DNA of 59,231 nt from Clostridiales bacterium (GTDB lineage Bacteria; Bacillota; Clostridia; Christensenellales; Aristaeellaceae), in assembly GCA_004555535.1 (NCBI GenBank), contig SFHU01000002.1:1-59231 (forward strand), read 5' to 3'. Shown one piece after another: positions 31,417 to 40,169 of this stretch. Each line of letters starts with the position of its first letter. Position 1 is the stretch's first letter. A program made the position numbers and the translations under genes. The notes beneath the pieces are model-generated. The model was not told the origin of the DNA and ran no database searches. It was given only the letters and a program-made list of their open reading frames with translations.

Positions 31417-33208
31417 GATCAAGCACCTCCTGAGGAATATGGTCGCCGAGCGCGTCGTCTGCCGCGCAGTAGACCGCGCAGACGAGCTCGGTGACGCCCG
31501 GCTCAATCCGGGCGTGCAGCATCGGCAGCACGGTTCGCGTGTACATCAGATTGGTATTGCACTCCGGCACGATCACCTCGCCCCGCCCGTAGCCGGACAA
31601 CGCGTAGATCGCGCTCGTGCCGTATGCGCCGTGTGCGGCCGCATGGGCCGCGTCCGCCTCCGTCTGCGTGCGGATGCGGTCGCAGGGGCGCGCGCCCGCC
31701 CAGTCCCGGCGGACAGCGAACGCGCCCTCCGCCGCCTCCAGCGCCCTGTCGCTTCGGATGACGTGGCGGCGGATGTGCCAGTTCCCGTCGACGGGGATGA
31801 CCTGCGTGTCGATCAGCACGCCGCGAAGCGGCGACCAGCGGCAGACCACGCGGTCCTCCGAGAGCGCAAAGCTCTCGCAGCCGCTGCGCGCGTGCCACAG
31901 CCCGCGCCCCTCCTCCTTCAGGGCGAGCATGCTGTCGTATGCGCCCTTCTGAAGCGTTCCCGCCTCCTTGACGACAGAGAAGGCAAACTGCGTGGAATAC
32001 GCGAACTTTTCGTATTTCTCGTCCTCGTGCATGTGCTCGTAGGCGTGGTTGCCCGCGGTATAAGCCGTCGCCATACGATTGCCGCGATCGCGGGTGATCA
32101 GCAGGCGCACCTGCTCGTCAAGGAAGCGCTCCGGCGCGGCCCAGGCCTCCTCCTCGCTCGTCCAGAACGGATGCTCCTCGCCAAGCGCCAGCACAGCGAA
32201 CGCCTTCATCGCCCAGTACGGCGAACCGGGCGCATTGTAGCCCTCGCTGATGCACAGGTTCGGATAGCCGTAGCCGACCGTCAGCACACCGTCGCGGTCG
32301 AAGACCGGCTGCTTCATCCAGAAGCGCAGGTTGGACAGCAGCAGATGCTTGATCTCGCCCCACGCCATGCTCTCGGGCCTTGCGTCCGCCAGCGCCAGCG
32401 CCGACCAGAAGGCGGACTGCGCAAAGCGGTAGGTCAGGCTGCGCCCATAGGGCAGCGCGCGGCCCTCGCCGTCAAACCAGCAGGCAAAGCGCGGCGCGAT
32501 GCGCTTGGCGCGCTCCGTAAACCTCGCCGCGCGCTCAGGATCCCGCTGCCGCATCGCCTTTGCATAGACCAGCCCGTAATAGTGGAACGCCCAGAGCGTG
32601 TAGTAGTCCCGCTGGGTCGCCTTGTCAAAGTACCAGCCGTCGGCGACATAATGGCTCTCCGCCAGCGCGAGATCCTCGTCAAGGCGCGCCTGATCGACAG
32701 GCCGTCCCACATGCTGAAAGCCGATGTTCACCAGCACGCGGAAGAAGCGCCAGTTGTTCTTCGGCATGTCATGCAGGTTGATCTGGTTGAGCCAGGCGCA
32801 GAGATTGTCCTGCTGTGCGGGCGTCAGCTCGTCGTAGAAGCGCTCGGGGATCAGACAAAGTGCCATGCCCATGACCGCCATCTCGACCATGCGCTGGTCA
32901 AACGGACCGATATCGCCCCAGTATTCCTCGTGCACGGGATCGGTGCCGTGGATGATGCCCTCCTTCCACAGCGCCCAGTAGGGCTCCGCCTCCGGGCATT
33001 TGCCCGCGAGCATCGGCACCAGCGCCCAGAGCACGCGTGAGAAGCCCTCCATGCCGGCGACATCCTCGCTGTAATGCGCGCTGCCCTCGCTGACGATCAG
33101 CCGCGCCTTCCCCGGCGTCAAGCATTTGACCAGCGGATCGATGAGCTGCACCGCGGCGCGCACCAGGTCCGCCCGAGTCTGTATGGGATTTCTGCACACG
33201 TCATTCAT
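31406..33208 (-). CDS. DUF2264 protein of the glycan locus
   Basis: 600 residues starting inside the end of the heparinase gene (8-bp overlap). The N-terminal two thirds has the DUF2264 pattern: GMEGFSRVLWALVPMLAG, DQRMVEMAVMGMAL, NNWRFFRVLVNIGFQHVG, RDYYTLWAFHYYGLVYA and GYGYPNLCISEGYNAPGSPYWAMKAF, an alpha/alpha-toroid like that of polysaccharide lyases and unsaturated glucuronyl hydrolases. The C-terminal part is beta-rich. Its exact reaction is not known to me; context points to acidic glycan processing. No signal peptide. Confidence 0.88.
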   Translation of the reverse strand: MNDVCRNPIQTRADLVRAAVQLIDPLVKCLTPGKARLIVSEGSAHYSEDVAGMEGFSRVLWALVPMLAGKCPEAEPYWALWKEGIIHGTDPVHEEYWGDIGPFDQRMVEMAVMGMALCLIPERFYDELTPAQQDNLCAWLNQINLHDMPKNNWRFFRVLVNIGFQHVGRPVDQARLDEDLALAESHYVADGWYFDKATQRDYYTLWAFHYYGLVYAKAMRQRDPERAARFTERAKRIAPRFACWFDGEGRALPYGRSLTYRFAQSAFWSALALADARPESMAWGEIKHLLLSNLRFWMKQPVFDRDGVLTVGYGYPNLCISEGYNAPGSPYWAMKAFAVLALGEEHPFWTSEEEAWAAPERFLDEQVRLLITRDRGNRMATAYTAGNHAYEHMHEDEKYEKFAYSTQFAFSVVKEAGTLQKGAYDSMLALKEEGRGLWHARSGCESFALSEDRVVCRWSPLRGVLIDTQVIPVDGNWHIRRHVIRSDRALEAAEGAFAVRRDWAGARPCDRIRTQTEADAAHAAAHGAYGTSAIYALSGYGRGEVIVPECNTNLMYTRTVLPMLHARIEPGVTELVCAVYCAADDALGDHIPQEVLDHAQ

Positions 33209-35021
33209 GGCTCTTTGTCCTCTCTATCACAAAGGTTTGGTCGTGGCTTGCGGCGGGCGCGGCGTCCAGCGTCAGCCGCCAGACGCTGCCGGGGAAGTTC
33301 TTCGCCATGCGCGCATCGCGCACAGGGATTTCCTCGGTTTCCGCCTTCAGGCGTTCGTCGAAGCGGATGCGGATGCCTCCGGCCGTCGCGCAGCCCGGCG
33401 TCATCTGCGGCGCGCGGCGCAGCATGAAGACCCAGGTCACCGGCCGGGCGGTGCACAGCGTGATGTGCTCGCGCAGCGTCAGCGCGTCCGTCAGCTCCAA
33501 CTGCCGTTCACAGCGCAGCACCTGCGCCTCCTCGCCGTAGGCGCCTGCCATGTCAAGCGCGAGGCCATCGTCCAGCCGCCGCACAGCCGCCGCCCGGAAC
33601 GCCTCGCCGGGGCGCTGCTCGCAGTCCCCGATCAGCGGCACATTGTGGTACGCGCTGCGCGTGTTCATCAGCGTGTAGCGCTCCGGGGAGAATGTTTGGG
33701 CCGTGTATGTCATATTGCCCAGGTCGATGACCTCCGGCTCCCCGTCCGCAACCAGCATGAACGAGCCGACGTCATTGTGGTTGTGGCTCTCCCCGTTGTG
33801 CCCGCCCTTCGCGCAGAGGATCAGGCCGCCCTTCTCCACGACGCGCAGCTGCAGATCGGGCAGCCAGACGTCGCGCGGCGCCTCCGCCAGTGCGCCCGTC
33901 TGCCCCGCCGGATGGAACAGGCGCATCAGCAGGCGGGAAAAATGCGGCACGTCCCCAATCTCCTGCCGGGGCATGCCCCTGTGCGCCTGGCCCAGCGCGG
34001 CCAGCGCAGCATCGCCGAGCCTTTCGCCCGCCGTCTGAATGCGCTCACCGCTGAGATAGGGTCGGGCGTCGCAGTCCGCAAAATTGACGAACCAGCCGCC
34101 GGGCAGCTGCGTCCGCAGCGGGAAGGAGAGGATATTCCGGATCTTCTCCTCCCCCCAGAGGGCCATGCGGCCCTGCGTCGCGCGCTCCAGCAGCTCCAGG
34201 CAGTCCAGCAGCGCGCCGCCCGCCATGTTGTAATACGCCGTGCCCTCGTCGCAGCCGCCGTCCTGCGGCATCACCGCCAGCCAGCGGTCGAGCATCCGGC
34301 AGCCGCGGTCCAGCAGCTCGGCAAAGCGCAGCGGGTCGCGCAGCATGAGCGACGCGGCAATAAAGACGTTGGAGACGATCCAGGGCGTCCAGTTGCACAG
34401 ATCCTTGCGGATAAAGCCCATCCACCAGTAATCGAAGCGCGTCATGAACGGGGTCAGGATGCGCCGCTCAATCTCCAGGCGGATCCGCCTGCGGACGACG
34501 GGCGCGGCTCCGTCCAGCGCCCTGCCCGCGAGGGCATCCGTCAGCGCGAGAATCATGCCCGTCTGCGCCGCAAAGAGGTCGATATACGGGTCGCAGACGT
34601 CCGGCAGCGGCTTCTCCTGCGCGGAGGACGCGCCCGGGATGGAATTGACGTTGTGCGCCGAAATCACCCAGCTGCTCTCCTCGCAGATGCACCAGATGCC
34701 GTCGATCACATCATCAATCGCCTTTCCGCCGCCCTCAAGGCACAACTGCAGCACCGACACGACCAGCTTGCGCCGGCGCAGGAAGTAGGGCTCCTCATAT
34801 GCCGCGCGGCTGCCCGTCTTCGCGAAGGCCATGAACTGCGAGGCCGTGCACATCGGATACGGCACGCCCTTCAGTTCCTCAATCTGCTCCAGCAGATCCG
34901 CCCTGTCCGCAGGATCAATCGCCTGCCAGGCCGCGCGATCCTCCATCGGCGGAAAGGGGCAGACCGGCATGCGGCGGATCATGTCTTTGAGCGGATGTGC
35001 GTCAAGATATTCGCCAAGCAT
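33201..35021 (-). CDS. Heparinase II/III-family polysaccharide lyase
   Basis: 606 residues, GGGAGGGG before the ATG. The N-terminal ~350 residues form the helical toroid (WTPWIVSNVF, DGGCDEGTAYYNMAGGALLDCL). The beta-sandwich domain starts with the family signature GGHNGESHNHNDVGSFML, whose His and Asn residues lie at the metal and active-site region, followed by GEPEVIDLG and the AYHNVPLIG stretch. It would eliminate uronic acid linkages and yield unsaturated ends, the substrate for the GH88 enzyme two genes on. There is no signal peptide, so this lyase acts on imported oligosaccharides rather than on polymer outside. Confidence 0.9.
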   Translation of the reverse strand: MLGEYLDAHPLKDMIRRMPVCPFPPMEDRAAWQAIDPADRADLLEQIEELKGVPYPMCTASQFMAFAKTGSRAAYEEPYFLRRRKLVVSVLQLCLEGGGKAIDDVIDGIWCICEESSWVISAHNVNSIPGASSAQEKPLPDVCDPYIDLFAAQTGMILALTDALAGRALDGAAPVVRRRIRLEIERRILTPFMTRFDYWWMGFIRKDLCNWTPWIVSNVFIAASLMLRDPLRFAELLDRGCRMLDRWLAVMPQDGGCDEGTAYYNMAGGALLDCLELLERATQGRMALWGEEKIRNILSFPLRTQLPGGWFVNFADCDARPYLSGERIQTAGERLGDAALAALGQAHRGMPRQEIGDVPHFSRLLMRLFHPAGQTGALAEAPRDVWLPDLQLRVVEKGGLILCAKGGHNGESHNHNDVGSFMLVADGEPEVIDLGNMTYTAQTFSPERYTLMNTRSAYHNVPLIGDCEQRPGEAFRAAAVRRLDDGLALDMAGAYGEEAQVLRCERQLELTDALTLREHITLCTARPVTWVFMLRRAPQMTPGCATAGGIRIRFDERLKAETEEIPVRDARMAKNFPGSVWRLTLDAAPAASHDQTFVIERTKSHE

Positions 35022-35144
35022 ACGGTCTGCCCCTCCCGTCTTATACTCCTCAGCATCTAAATTCTTACTGTACGAATCAGCCCCGTTTCAATCGTAGGCT
35101 GCTTTGCAGCCTGCTCTGAAACTACTTTTTTCCTAGGCTTGGAT

Positions 35145-35225
35145 CGTTGGGCTGTAGCCCAAACCTGCCTGAGGGATTTCATCCCTCAGACTCCCTTCTT
35201 CGCTTCGCGCCTATGAAAGCTTTTT
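35145..35225 (+). repeat. Modular intergenic repeat, copy B (short form)
   Basis: CGTTGGGCTGTAGCCCAA-ACCTGC, the GAGGGATTTCATCCCTC hairpin and TTCGCTTCGCGCCTATGAAAGCTTTTT follow in the same order as in copy A. It lies between the permease and heparinase genes of the minus-strand locus. Confidence 0.8.
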
Positions 35226-35240
35226 CTCCACAAGCTCTCC

Positions 35241-36110
35241 TCAGCCCTTGAGGCCGGAGGTCGCAATGCCCTCGATGAAGTACTTCTGCAGGCACAGGAA
35301 CACGATGGACACCGGCAGCAGCGACACCAGCGAGGCCGCCATGATCAGGTGATAGTCGCTGGAGTTCTCCTGGATGAAGCGGCGCAAGCCGACCTGAATG
35401 GTCTTGTTGACGTCGCGGGTCAGGTAGATCATCGGGCCCATGTAGTCGTTCCAGGTGCCCACGAAGGTGAAGATGACCAGCGTCGCGATGGCGGCCTTCG
35501 AGAGCGGCAGCATGATGCGCGCCCAGATGCCGTACTCGCTCAGGCCGTCGATGCGCGCCGCCTCGCACAGCTCCGTCGGCACGCCCTGATAGAACTGGCG
35601 CATGAGGAACACGCCGAAGGCCGAGAACGCCTGCAGCACCACCATCGCCCAGAGCGTGTCATACAGGCCCATGGAGCGCATCATGATGAACTGGGGCAGC
35701 ATGTACGCCTGCCACGGCACCGCGATGGTCGCGATATAGCACAGGAATAGCGTGTCGCGGCCCTTGAAGTTCAGCTTGGCAAACGCATACGCCGCGAAGG
35801 AGGAGGTGAGCGTCTGCAGGCAGGTGACGACGATGGCGATGAACGCCGTGTTCTTGAAGTAGGTGAGCATCGGCACCTTCTGCCAGATGAGCACGTAGTT
35901 CTCCCAGTGAAAGGTCTCCGGAATCCACTTCATCGGATAGGCGAAGACCTCGCGGTCCAGCTTCAGCGAGGAGGAGATCATCCACACAAAGGGAATCAGC
36001 GTAAAGAGCGCAACGGCAATCAGCACGATATAGAGCAAACCCTTGCCGATCATCTGCAGGACGGGATTATCCTGCCTGATCTGGTTTTTCGTAGCTGCGG
36101 TCTGGGACAT
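35241..36110 (-). CDS. Carbohydrate ABC transporter permease (MalG-like)
   Basis: 289 residues, AAAGGAGG before the ATG. Six membrane spans with the EAA loop ELCEAARIDGLSEYGIWARI preceding LPLSKAA, and the C-terminal FIEGIATSGLKG ending typical of MalG/UgpE-type permeases. It forms the importer channel with the permease at 36127. Gene order binding protein, permease, permease matches CUT1 transporters; the ATPase is not in the window and is probably a shared MsmK-like protein encoded elsewhere. Confidence 0.95.
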   Translation of the reverse strand: MSQTAATKNQIRQDNPVLQMIGKGLLYIVLIAVALFTLIPFVWMISSSLKLDREVFAYPMKWIPETFHWENYVLIWQKVPMLTYFKNTAFIAIVVTCLQTLTSSFAAYAFAKLNFKGRDTLFLCYIATIAVPWQAYMLPQFIMMRSMGLYDTLWAMVVLQAFSAFGVFLMRQFYQGVPTELCEAARIDGLSEYGIWARIMLPLSKAAIATLVIFTFVGTWNDYMGPMIYLTRDVNKTIQVGLRRFIQENSSDYHLIMAASLVSLLPVSIVFLCLQKYFIEGIATSGLKG

Positions 36111-36126
36111 GATCCTTCCTCCTTTC

Positions 36127-37098
36127 TCAATCGTTGGCGAATTTCTTTTCGCTGCGGAACTGGATGACCGTGATGATCAGGACGATCGTCAGCAGCACCA
36201 TCGAGATTGCGCTGGCCAGGCCATACTTGTTCTGCATGAAGGCCACATCGTAGATGTAGTAGACCAGCATCTTCGTCGCGCGTCCCGGGCCGCCCTCGGT
36301 CATGATGGCTACGACGTCGAAGATCTTGAAGCAGGAGATGATCATCATGATGGACGCGAAGAACGTCGTCGGGCGCAGCTGCGGGATGGTGATGTTGGCG
36401 AACTGCTGCCACTTGTTCGCTCCGTCAACGGTCGCCGCCTCGTACAGCTCGCGCGGGACGCCCTGCAGCGCCGCCAGGTAGATGACCATGTAATAGCCCA
36501 TGTTGCGCCAGACGGATACCAGGATGATCGCCCAGATGGCCATGGTGCTGTCCGCCGTCCAGCTCTTGTTGAAGGGGATGCCGAACGCCTGAATCAGCTG
36601 GTTGACCGGGCCGTCCTTCATGAGCATGAAGTTCCAGCAGACGCAGATGGCGACCATCGAGGCGACATACGGGAAGAAGAAGACCGCGCGGAAGCCCACG
36701 GCGCCCTTGACCGCCTTATTGAGCGCGATGGCCAGCGCCACGGCGCAGATGAGCGTCAGCGGCACCGTGACCACGGTATAGAAGATCGTATTTTTGAGCG
36801 CGATGCCCAGGTCGACGCGCTCAAAAAAATAGAAGAAATCGCCCTGCATGAGCTTTTCGGCGACCTTGTCAATCTTGAAGATGGAAGCGTAGTTCTGCAG
36901 TCCGACCCACTTCATGTTGGAGATCGCGCCGCCGTTCCACTCCACAAACGAAAGCAGCACGGAGCAGACGACGGGCACCAGCGTAAAGATCGCAAAGCCC
37001 AGGAAGTTCGGCGCAAGGAAGGAATACGCGATCAGCGTGTTCTTTCTCTCCAGCCTGCTCATCGGCCGTTTGGCTTTCTTTGAAGCAGTCTGTACCAT
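36127..37098 (-). CDS. Carbohydrate ABC transporter permease (MalF/UgpA-like)
   Basis: 323 residues from the ATG at 37098, which AAAGGAG precedes by 10 bases; the open frame reaches further upstream but crosses the terminator region. Six spans with the EAA loop ELYEAATVDGANKWQQFANI. The N terminus carries the usual basic stretch before the first span (KNTLIAYSFLAPNFLGFAIF). Partner of the permease at 35241. Because a terminator lies upstream, its transcript level should be lower than that of the binding protein. Confidence 0.93.
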   Translation of the reverse strand: MVQTASKKAKRPMSRLERKNTLIAYSFLAPNFLGFAIFTLVPVVCSVLLSFVEWNGGAISNMKWVGLQNYASIFKIDKVAEKLMQGDFFYFFERVDLGIALKNTIFYTVVTVPLTLICAVALAIALNKAVKGAVGFRAVFFFPYVASMVAICVCWNFMLMKDGPVNQLIQAFGIPFNKSWTADSTMAIWAIILVSVWRNMGYYMVIYLAALQGVPRELYEAATVDGANKWQQFANITIPQLRPTTFFASIMMIISCFKIFDVVAIMTEGGPGRATKMLVYYIYDVAFMQNKYGLASAISMVLLTIVLIITVIQFRSEKKFAND

Positions 37099-37262
37099 GA
37101 CGGAATTTCTCCTTTCTGCGGCCTCCCGCCGCATGGCTCCGGCTCCTCCCGCGCGCCGCTCAGTGGCGGCAGGCAGCCGATACTCGTGTAAAAAAGCGGT
37201 CCCTGACCACTCCTGAAGCATGGGGCTTCCCCTTGGGAACGCGGACACACGCAGCTGCCCGC

Positions 37263-37305
37263 AAAAAGGAGCGGGACGAGCGAGACTATCGCTCCCCCCG
37301 CTCCT
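37263..37305 (-). terminator. Intra-operon terminator between sugar-binding protein and permease
   Basis: AGGAGCGGG (37267-37275) pairs with CCCGCTCCT (37297-37305) around an inner GAGCGA/TCGCTC region; on the minus strand T4-T5 follow. It separates the binding-protein gene from the permease genes. Confidence 0.8.
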
Positions 37306-37327
37306 GCCAGGTGATGCTTGTGCGCGA

Positions 37328-38566
37328 TTACTCGAAGAGCTCGGCAACGCGCTCGTTCATTTCCTCGATGCCTTCCTCGACGTCCAGCTCGCGGGTCATG
37401 ATGAGGGAGTGCTCCTCATTGACGATGGTCTGGATCTCGGAGAGCTTGTCCACAACCGGCCACTCCATGCCGACATAGGACGGGATCAGCGCGCCCGTGG
37501 AGGCCTCGTCAGTCGGGAAGCCTTCAACAGAAGCCATCTGCGCGGCAACCGCCTCGGACACCCACGCCGGACGGGAGCCGGTGGACGCGGTCGTCAGCGC
37601 GCCCTCCTCGCTGCACAGCCAGGAGACATACTTCCAGGCCAGATCCTTGTTGGCGGACTTCTCGTTGATCATCACGCCGGTCAGGTTGCCGAAGGAAGAG
37701 CCGGCGGCCACGCCCTCGGCGTGCGGCACAGCGGTGATGCCCCAGTTGAAGTTGCAGGTGCCTTCCTTGTTGTAGCCGATCAGGGTGGAGACGTACCAGT
37801 AGCCCATCGGCATCATGGCCACGTTGCCGTTGGCGAACGCCGCGGAGTAGTGCAGGCCGGAGGCCTTCAGCTCGCTGTACGCCATGCAGGCGCCAGCATC
37901 CTCAAGATCCTGATAGAGGTTGTAGAAGTAGGCCAGGTCGGAATACTCACGGTCAGCCAGCGTGTTCACGCCGTCGCAGACCGCCCAGTTCGCCACGGCG
38001 GAGAGCCAGGTGTGGTAGTGCGTGCCGTAGACGCCGTCGCTCGTCATGGTCTTGGCCAGCTCAGCGTACTCGTCCCAGGTCATGTCGTTGGTCGGATAGG
38101 CAACGCCGGCCGCATCGAACAGGTCCTTGTTGTAGAAGAGCACCCAGAAGTCGGAGCGGAACGGAAGCGCATACTGCACGCCATCCACCGCGTAGTTGAC
38201 CTCGGTGCCGACATAGCCGGAAACGTCGAACGCATCCGCAGCCATGTAGTCGCTCAGCGGCGCGGCATAACCGGCAGCCTGCCAGTTGATGATGTCGCGG
38301 GCCTCCTTGATCATCACGACGTCAGAGGTGTCGCCGCCGGAGAGCATCGTGCCGACCTTGATGGCGTAGTCCTGAGAGGCGACGTCGATGTACTGCAGAT
38401 CGATGTCCGGATACTTCTCCTCAAAAGCAGCCTCCTGCGCCAGCAGATACGGCGTGGTGGTGGCGTCCCAGGTGACGACGGTCAGAACCTGCTTGTCCTC
38501 CGCGCAGGCGCCGACCATGGCCAGCGCCAGCACGAGCGCCAGAGCCAGAGTGAGCATCTTTTTCAT
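37328..38566 (-). CDS. Carbohydrate ABC transporter substrate-binding lipoprotein
   Basis: 412 residues. The signal peptide (MKKMLTLALALVLALAMVGAC) ends in a plausible lipobox VGAC, so the protein is probably lipid-anchored outside the membrane. The mature part has family 1 extracellular solute-binding motifs (VVTWDATTTPYL, YPDIDLQYIDV, PFRSDFWVLFYNKDLFDAAG). It delivers an oligosaccharide to the two permeases; given the enzymes nearby, a uronic-acid-containing glycan is likely. First gene of the minus-strand locus, transcribed from a perfect promoter divergent to the LacI gene. Confidence 0.94.
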   Translation of the reverse strand: MKKMLTLALALVLALAMVGACAEDKQVLTVVTWDATTTPYLLAQEAAFEEKYPDIDLQYIDVASQDYAIKVGTMLSGGDTSDVVMIKEARDIINWQAAGYAAPLSDYMAADAFDVSGYVGTEVNYAVDGVQYALPFRSDFWVLFYNKDLFDAAGVAYPTNDMTWDEYAELAKTMTSDGVYGTHYHTWLSAVANWAVCDGVNTLADREYSDLAYFYNLYQDLEDAGACMAYSELKASGLHYSAAFANGNVAMMPMGYWYVSTLIGYNKEGTCNFNWGITAVPHAEGVAAGSSFGNLTGVMINEKSANKDLAWKYVSWLCSEEGALTTASTGSRPAWVSEAVAAQMASVEGFPTDEASTGALIPSYVGMEWPVVDKLSEIQTIVNEEHSLIMTRELDVEEGIEEMNERVAELFE

Positions 38567-38640
38567 GGTGTGGTCCTCCTTCGGTTTTTGTTTATCTGAG
38601 CAGGAGAACAGCCTCCTGTCCGATACCGTTTCGCTTTCAA

Positions 38641-38662
38641 ATCGCTTACATTTTACTTACAT
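38641..38662. promoter_or_regulatory. Putative LacI-family operator, site 1
   Basis: On the minus strand two ATGTAAG-type half-sites (ATGTAAGTAAA then ATGTAAGCGAT) lie in tandem about 28 bp downstream of the -10 of the transporter promoter, a position for repression. The related site 2 is at 38786-38806. Confidence 0.5.
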
Positions 38663-38689
38663 ATTTTTACAGCTCTGATGTGCAGTTTT

Positions 38690-38718
38690 ATTATACATTT
38701 CCATGGCACCTCTGTCAA
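38690..38718 (-). promoter_or_regulatory. Consensus promoter of the glycan importer operon
   Basis: TTGACA (38713-38718) and TATAAT (38690-38695), both perfect, 17 bp apart on the minus strand, with a 120-base leader before the binding-protein gene. Confidence 0.9.
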
Positions 38719-38785
38719 TAGATGCAGAAAAAAACTTTTCATTTTGATCAGATTGCCTTTTTTGCGCCCACTTCGACCTTCTGAG

Positions 38786-38806
38786 ATTGTAAGCAATTGT
38801 AAGCGA
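38786..38806. promoter_or_regulatory. Putative LacI-family operator, site 2
   Basis: ATTGTAAGCA-ATTGTAAGCG is a 10-bp tandem repeat followed by AT, just upstream of the -35 of the LacI gene and between the two divergent promoters. It shares TGTAAGCGAT with site 1 on the opposite strand. Confidence 0.5.
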
Positions 38807-38829
38807 TGTGTTCTTTCGGCGAAAGCACA

Positions 38830-38858
38830 TTGTTTTTCCGCGAACGATCTGCTATAAT
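38830..38858 (+). promoter_or_regulatory. Promoter of the LacI-family regulator gene
   Basis: TTGTTT (38830-38835), 17 bp, TATAAT (38853-38858), 32 bp before the start codon. Confidence 0.75.
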
Positions 38859-38890
38859 CAGACTATCCATCGAAAAACGAGGTGACGGCC

Positions 38891-39946
38891 ATGCCGGATA
38901 AGCAGGCAACCATCTACGACGTCGCGCAGACCGCCGGCGTCTCCATCGCGACAGTCTCCCGCGTCATGTCCGGCGGGAGCGTCAGCGCCGCTTCCCGGCA
39001 GAAGGTCGAGGCGGCCATCGAGGCCCTGGGCTATTCGCCCTCCCCCTCCGCCACGCACCGCACGGCCAAAAGGGACGGTCGCCGCCTGGCCATGGTGCTC
39101 TCAGAGATCTCCAACCCGTACTTCGCCTCCATGGCCGCCGGTGCAGAGAAGGAGGCGCGCAGGAACGGCTACGCGCTGCTGCTGTACACGGTCAACCTCA
39201 AAAACGGCGACGCTGAGGGCATCATCGACCGCCTGATCGAGCAGAGGCCCGACGGCGCGGTGCTGGTGGGCAGCATTCTGGAAAACAAGAACGCCTGCTC
39301 GCTGCAAAGCCTGCTGCGCCTGCAGCGCGCGATGCCGCTGGTCACCATCGGCCCGCGCATCGAGGAGCTCAGCAGCATCAACATCACCTCCGACCTCTCT
39401 CTCTCCGTGCGCAAGAGCATCAACCACCTCTATGCCCTCGGCCACCGGCGCATCGCCTTCATCGGCGGCACGAGCGACGTGCGCTCCAGCTCCATCCGCG
39501 AAAAGGCCTTCTACGACGAGATGGAGCGCCTCGATCTGCACGCCGACCGCACCCTGCACACAGAGACGGGCTACATGCCCCAAGACGGCGAAATCTGCGT
39601 GGCCAAGCTCTTCGCGCGCCTCTCCCCTAGTGAGCTGCCCACCGCGCTCATCGCCATCAACGATCTCGTCGCGCTGGGGGCCATGCGTCAGCTTCAGCGC
39701 ATGGGGCTGCGCGTCCCCGACGACGTCGCCATCATCGGCTGCGACAACCAATTCTTCACATCCTATCTCAATCCCCCGCTGACCACCGTCGATCTTCACC
39801 CGGAGGAGCACGGGCGCAGCGCCGTCTCCGAGCTGATCCTCGCCGGAAGCGGCGGCAGCATCGTCCCCTACAGCCAGATCAGCGAATGCACGCTCATCGT
39901 GCGCGAGAGCTGCGGCGCTGCGCTGGGCTACCGCAGGCTGGGCTGA
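38891..39946 (+). CDS. LacI-family transcriptional regulator
   Basis: 351 residues from the ATG at 38891; an in-frame GTG lies three codons earlier, within the ribosome site. The N-terminal helix-turn-helix ATIYDVAQTAGVSIATVSRVM is classical, followed by the hinge (VEAAIEALGYSP) and a periplasmic-binding-protein-like sensor domain (RLAMVLSEISNPYFASMAAG, HRRIAFIGG, DDVAIIGCDNQ). It probably represses the divergent glycan importer operon and perhaps the beta-glucuronidase gene downstream, releasing DNA when a sugar from the pathway binds. Confidence 0.95.
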   Translation: MPDKQATIYDVAQTAGVSIATVSRVMSGGSVSAASRQKVEAAIEALGYSPSPSATHRTAKRDGRRLAMVLSEISNPYFASMAAGAEKEARRNGYALLLYTVNLKNGDAEGIIDRLIEQRPDGAVLVGSILENKNACSLQSLLRLQRAMPLVTIGPRIEELSSINITSDLSLSVRKSINHLYALGHRRIAFIGGTSDVRSSSIREKAFYDEMERLDLHADRTLHTETGYMPQDGEICVAKLFARLSPSELPTALIAINDLVALGAMRQLQRMGLRVPDDVAIIGCDNQFFTSYLNPPLTTVDLHPEEHGRSAVSELILAGSGGSIVPYSQISECTLIVRESCGAALGYRRLG

Positions 39947-39968
39947 GACTGTTCTCAGAAAAAACGAG

Positions 39969-40119
39969 ATATAGGCGCGAAGCGAAGAAGAGGTCTGGGG
40001 ACTGGTCCCCGGGCTGGGGGTTTTGGGGGATGAAATCCCCCATCGTTCCCATATCGCGAAGCGATTCAAAAAAAACAGTCAGGGAGCGAAGCGTTACCTG
40101 ACGGCCGGTTCTCGAATGG
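39969..40119 (-). repeat. Modular intergenic repeat, copy C (inverted, variant middle)
   Basis: Read on the minus strand it starts CCATTCGAG, continues through GTCAGGTAACGCTTCGCTCCCTGAC, a GGGGGATTTCATCCCCC hairpin and a GGGGACCAGTCCCC hairpin in place of the TTGGGC module, and ends TTCTTCGCTTCGCGCCTATAT. It lies between the LacI and beta-glucuronidase genes, with no coding sequence. Confidence 0.8.
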
Positions 40120-40169
40120 CTCCGTTCTATTCGAAAACAGTATGAGATGCCCGCAGAAGGAGAATCATC

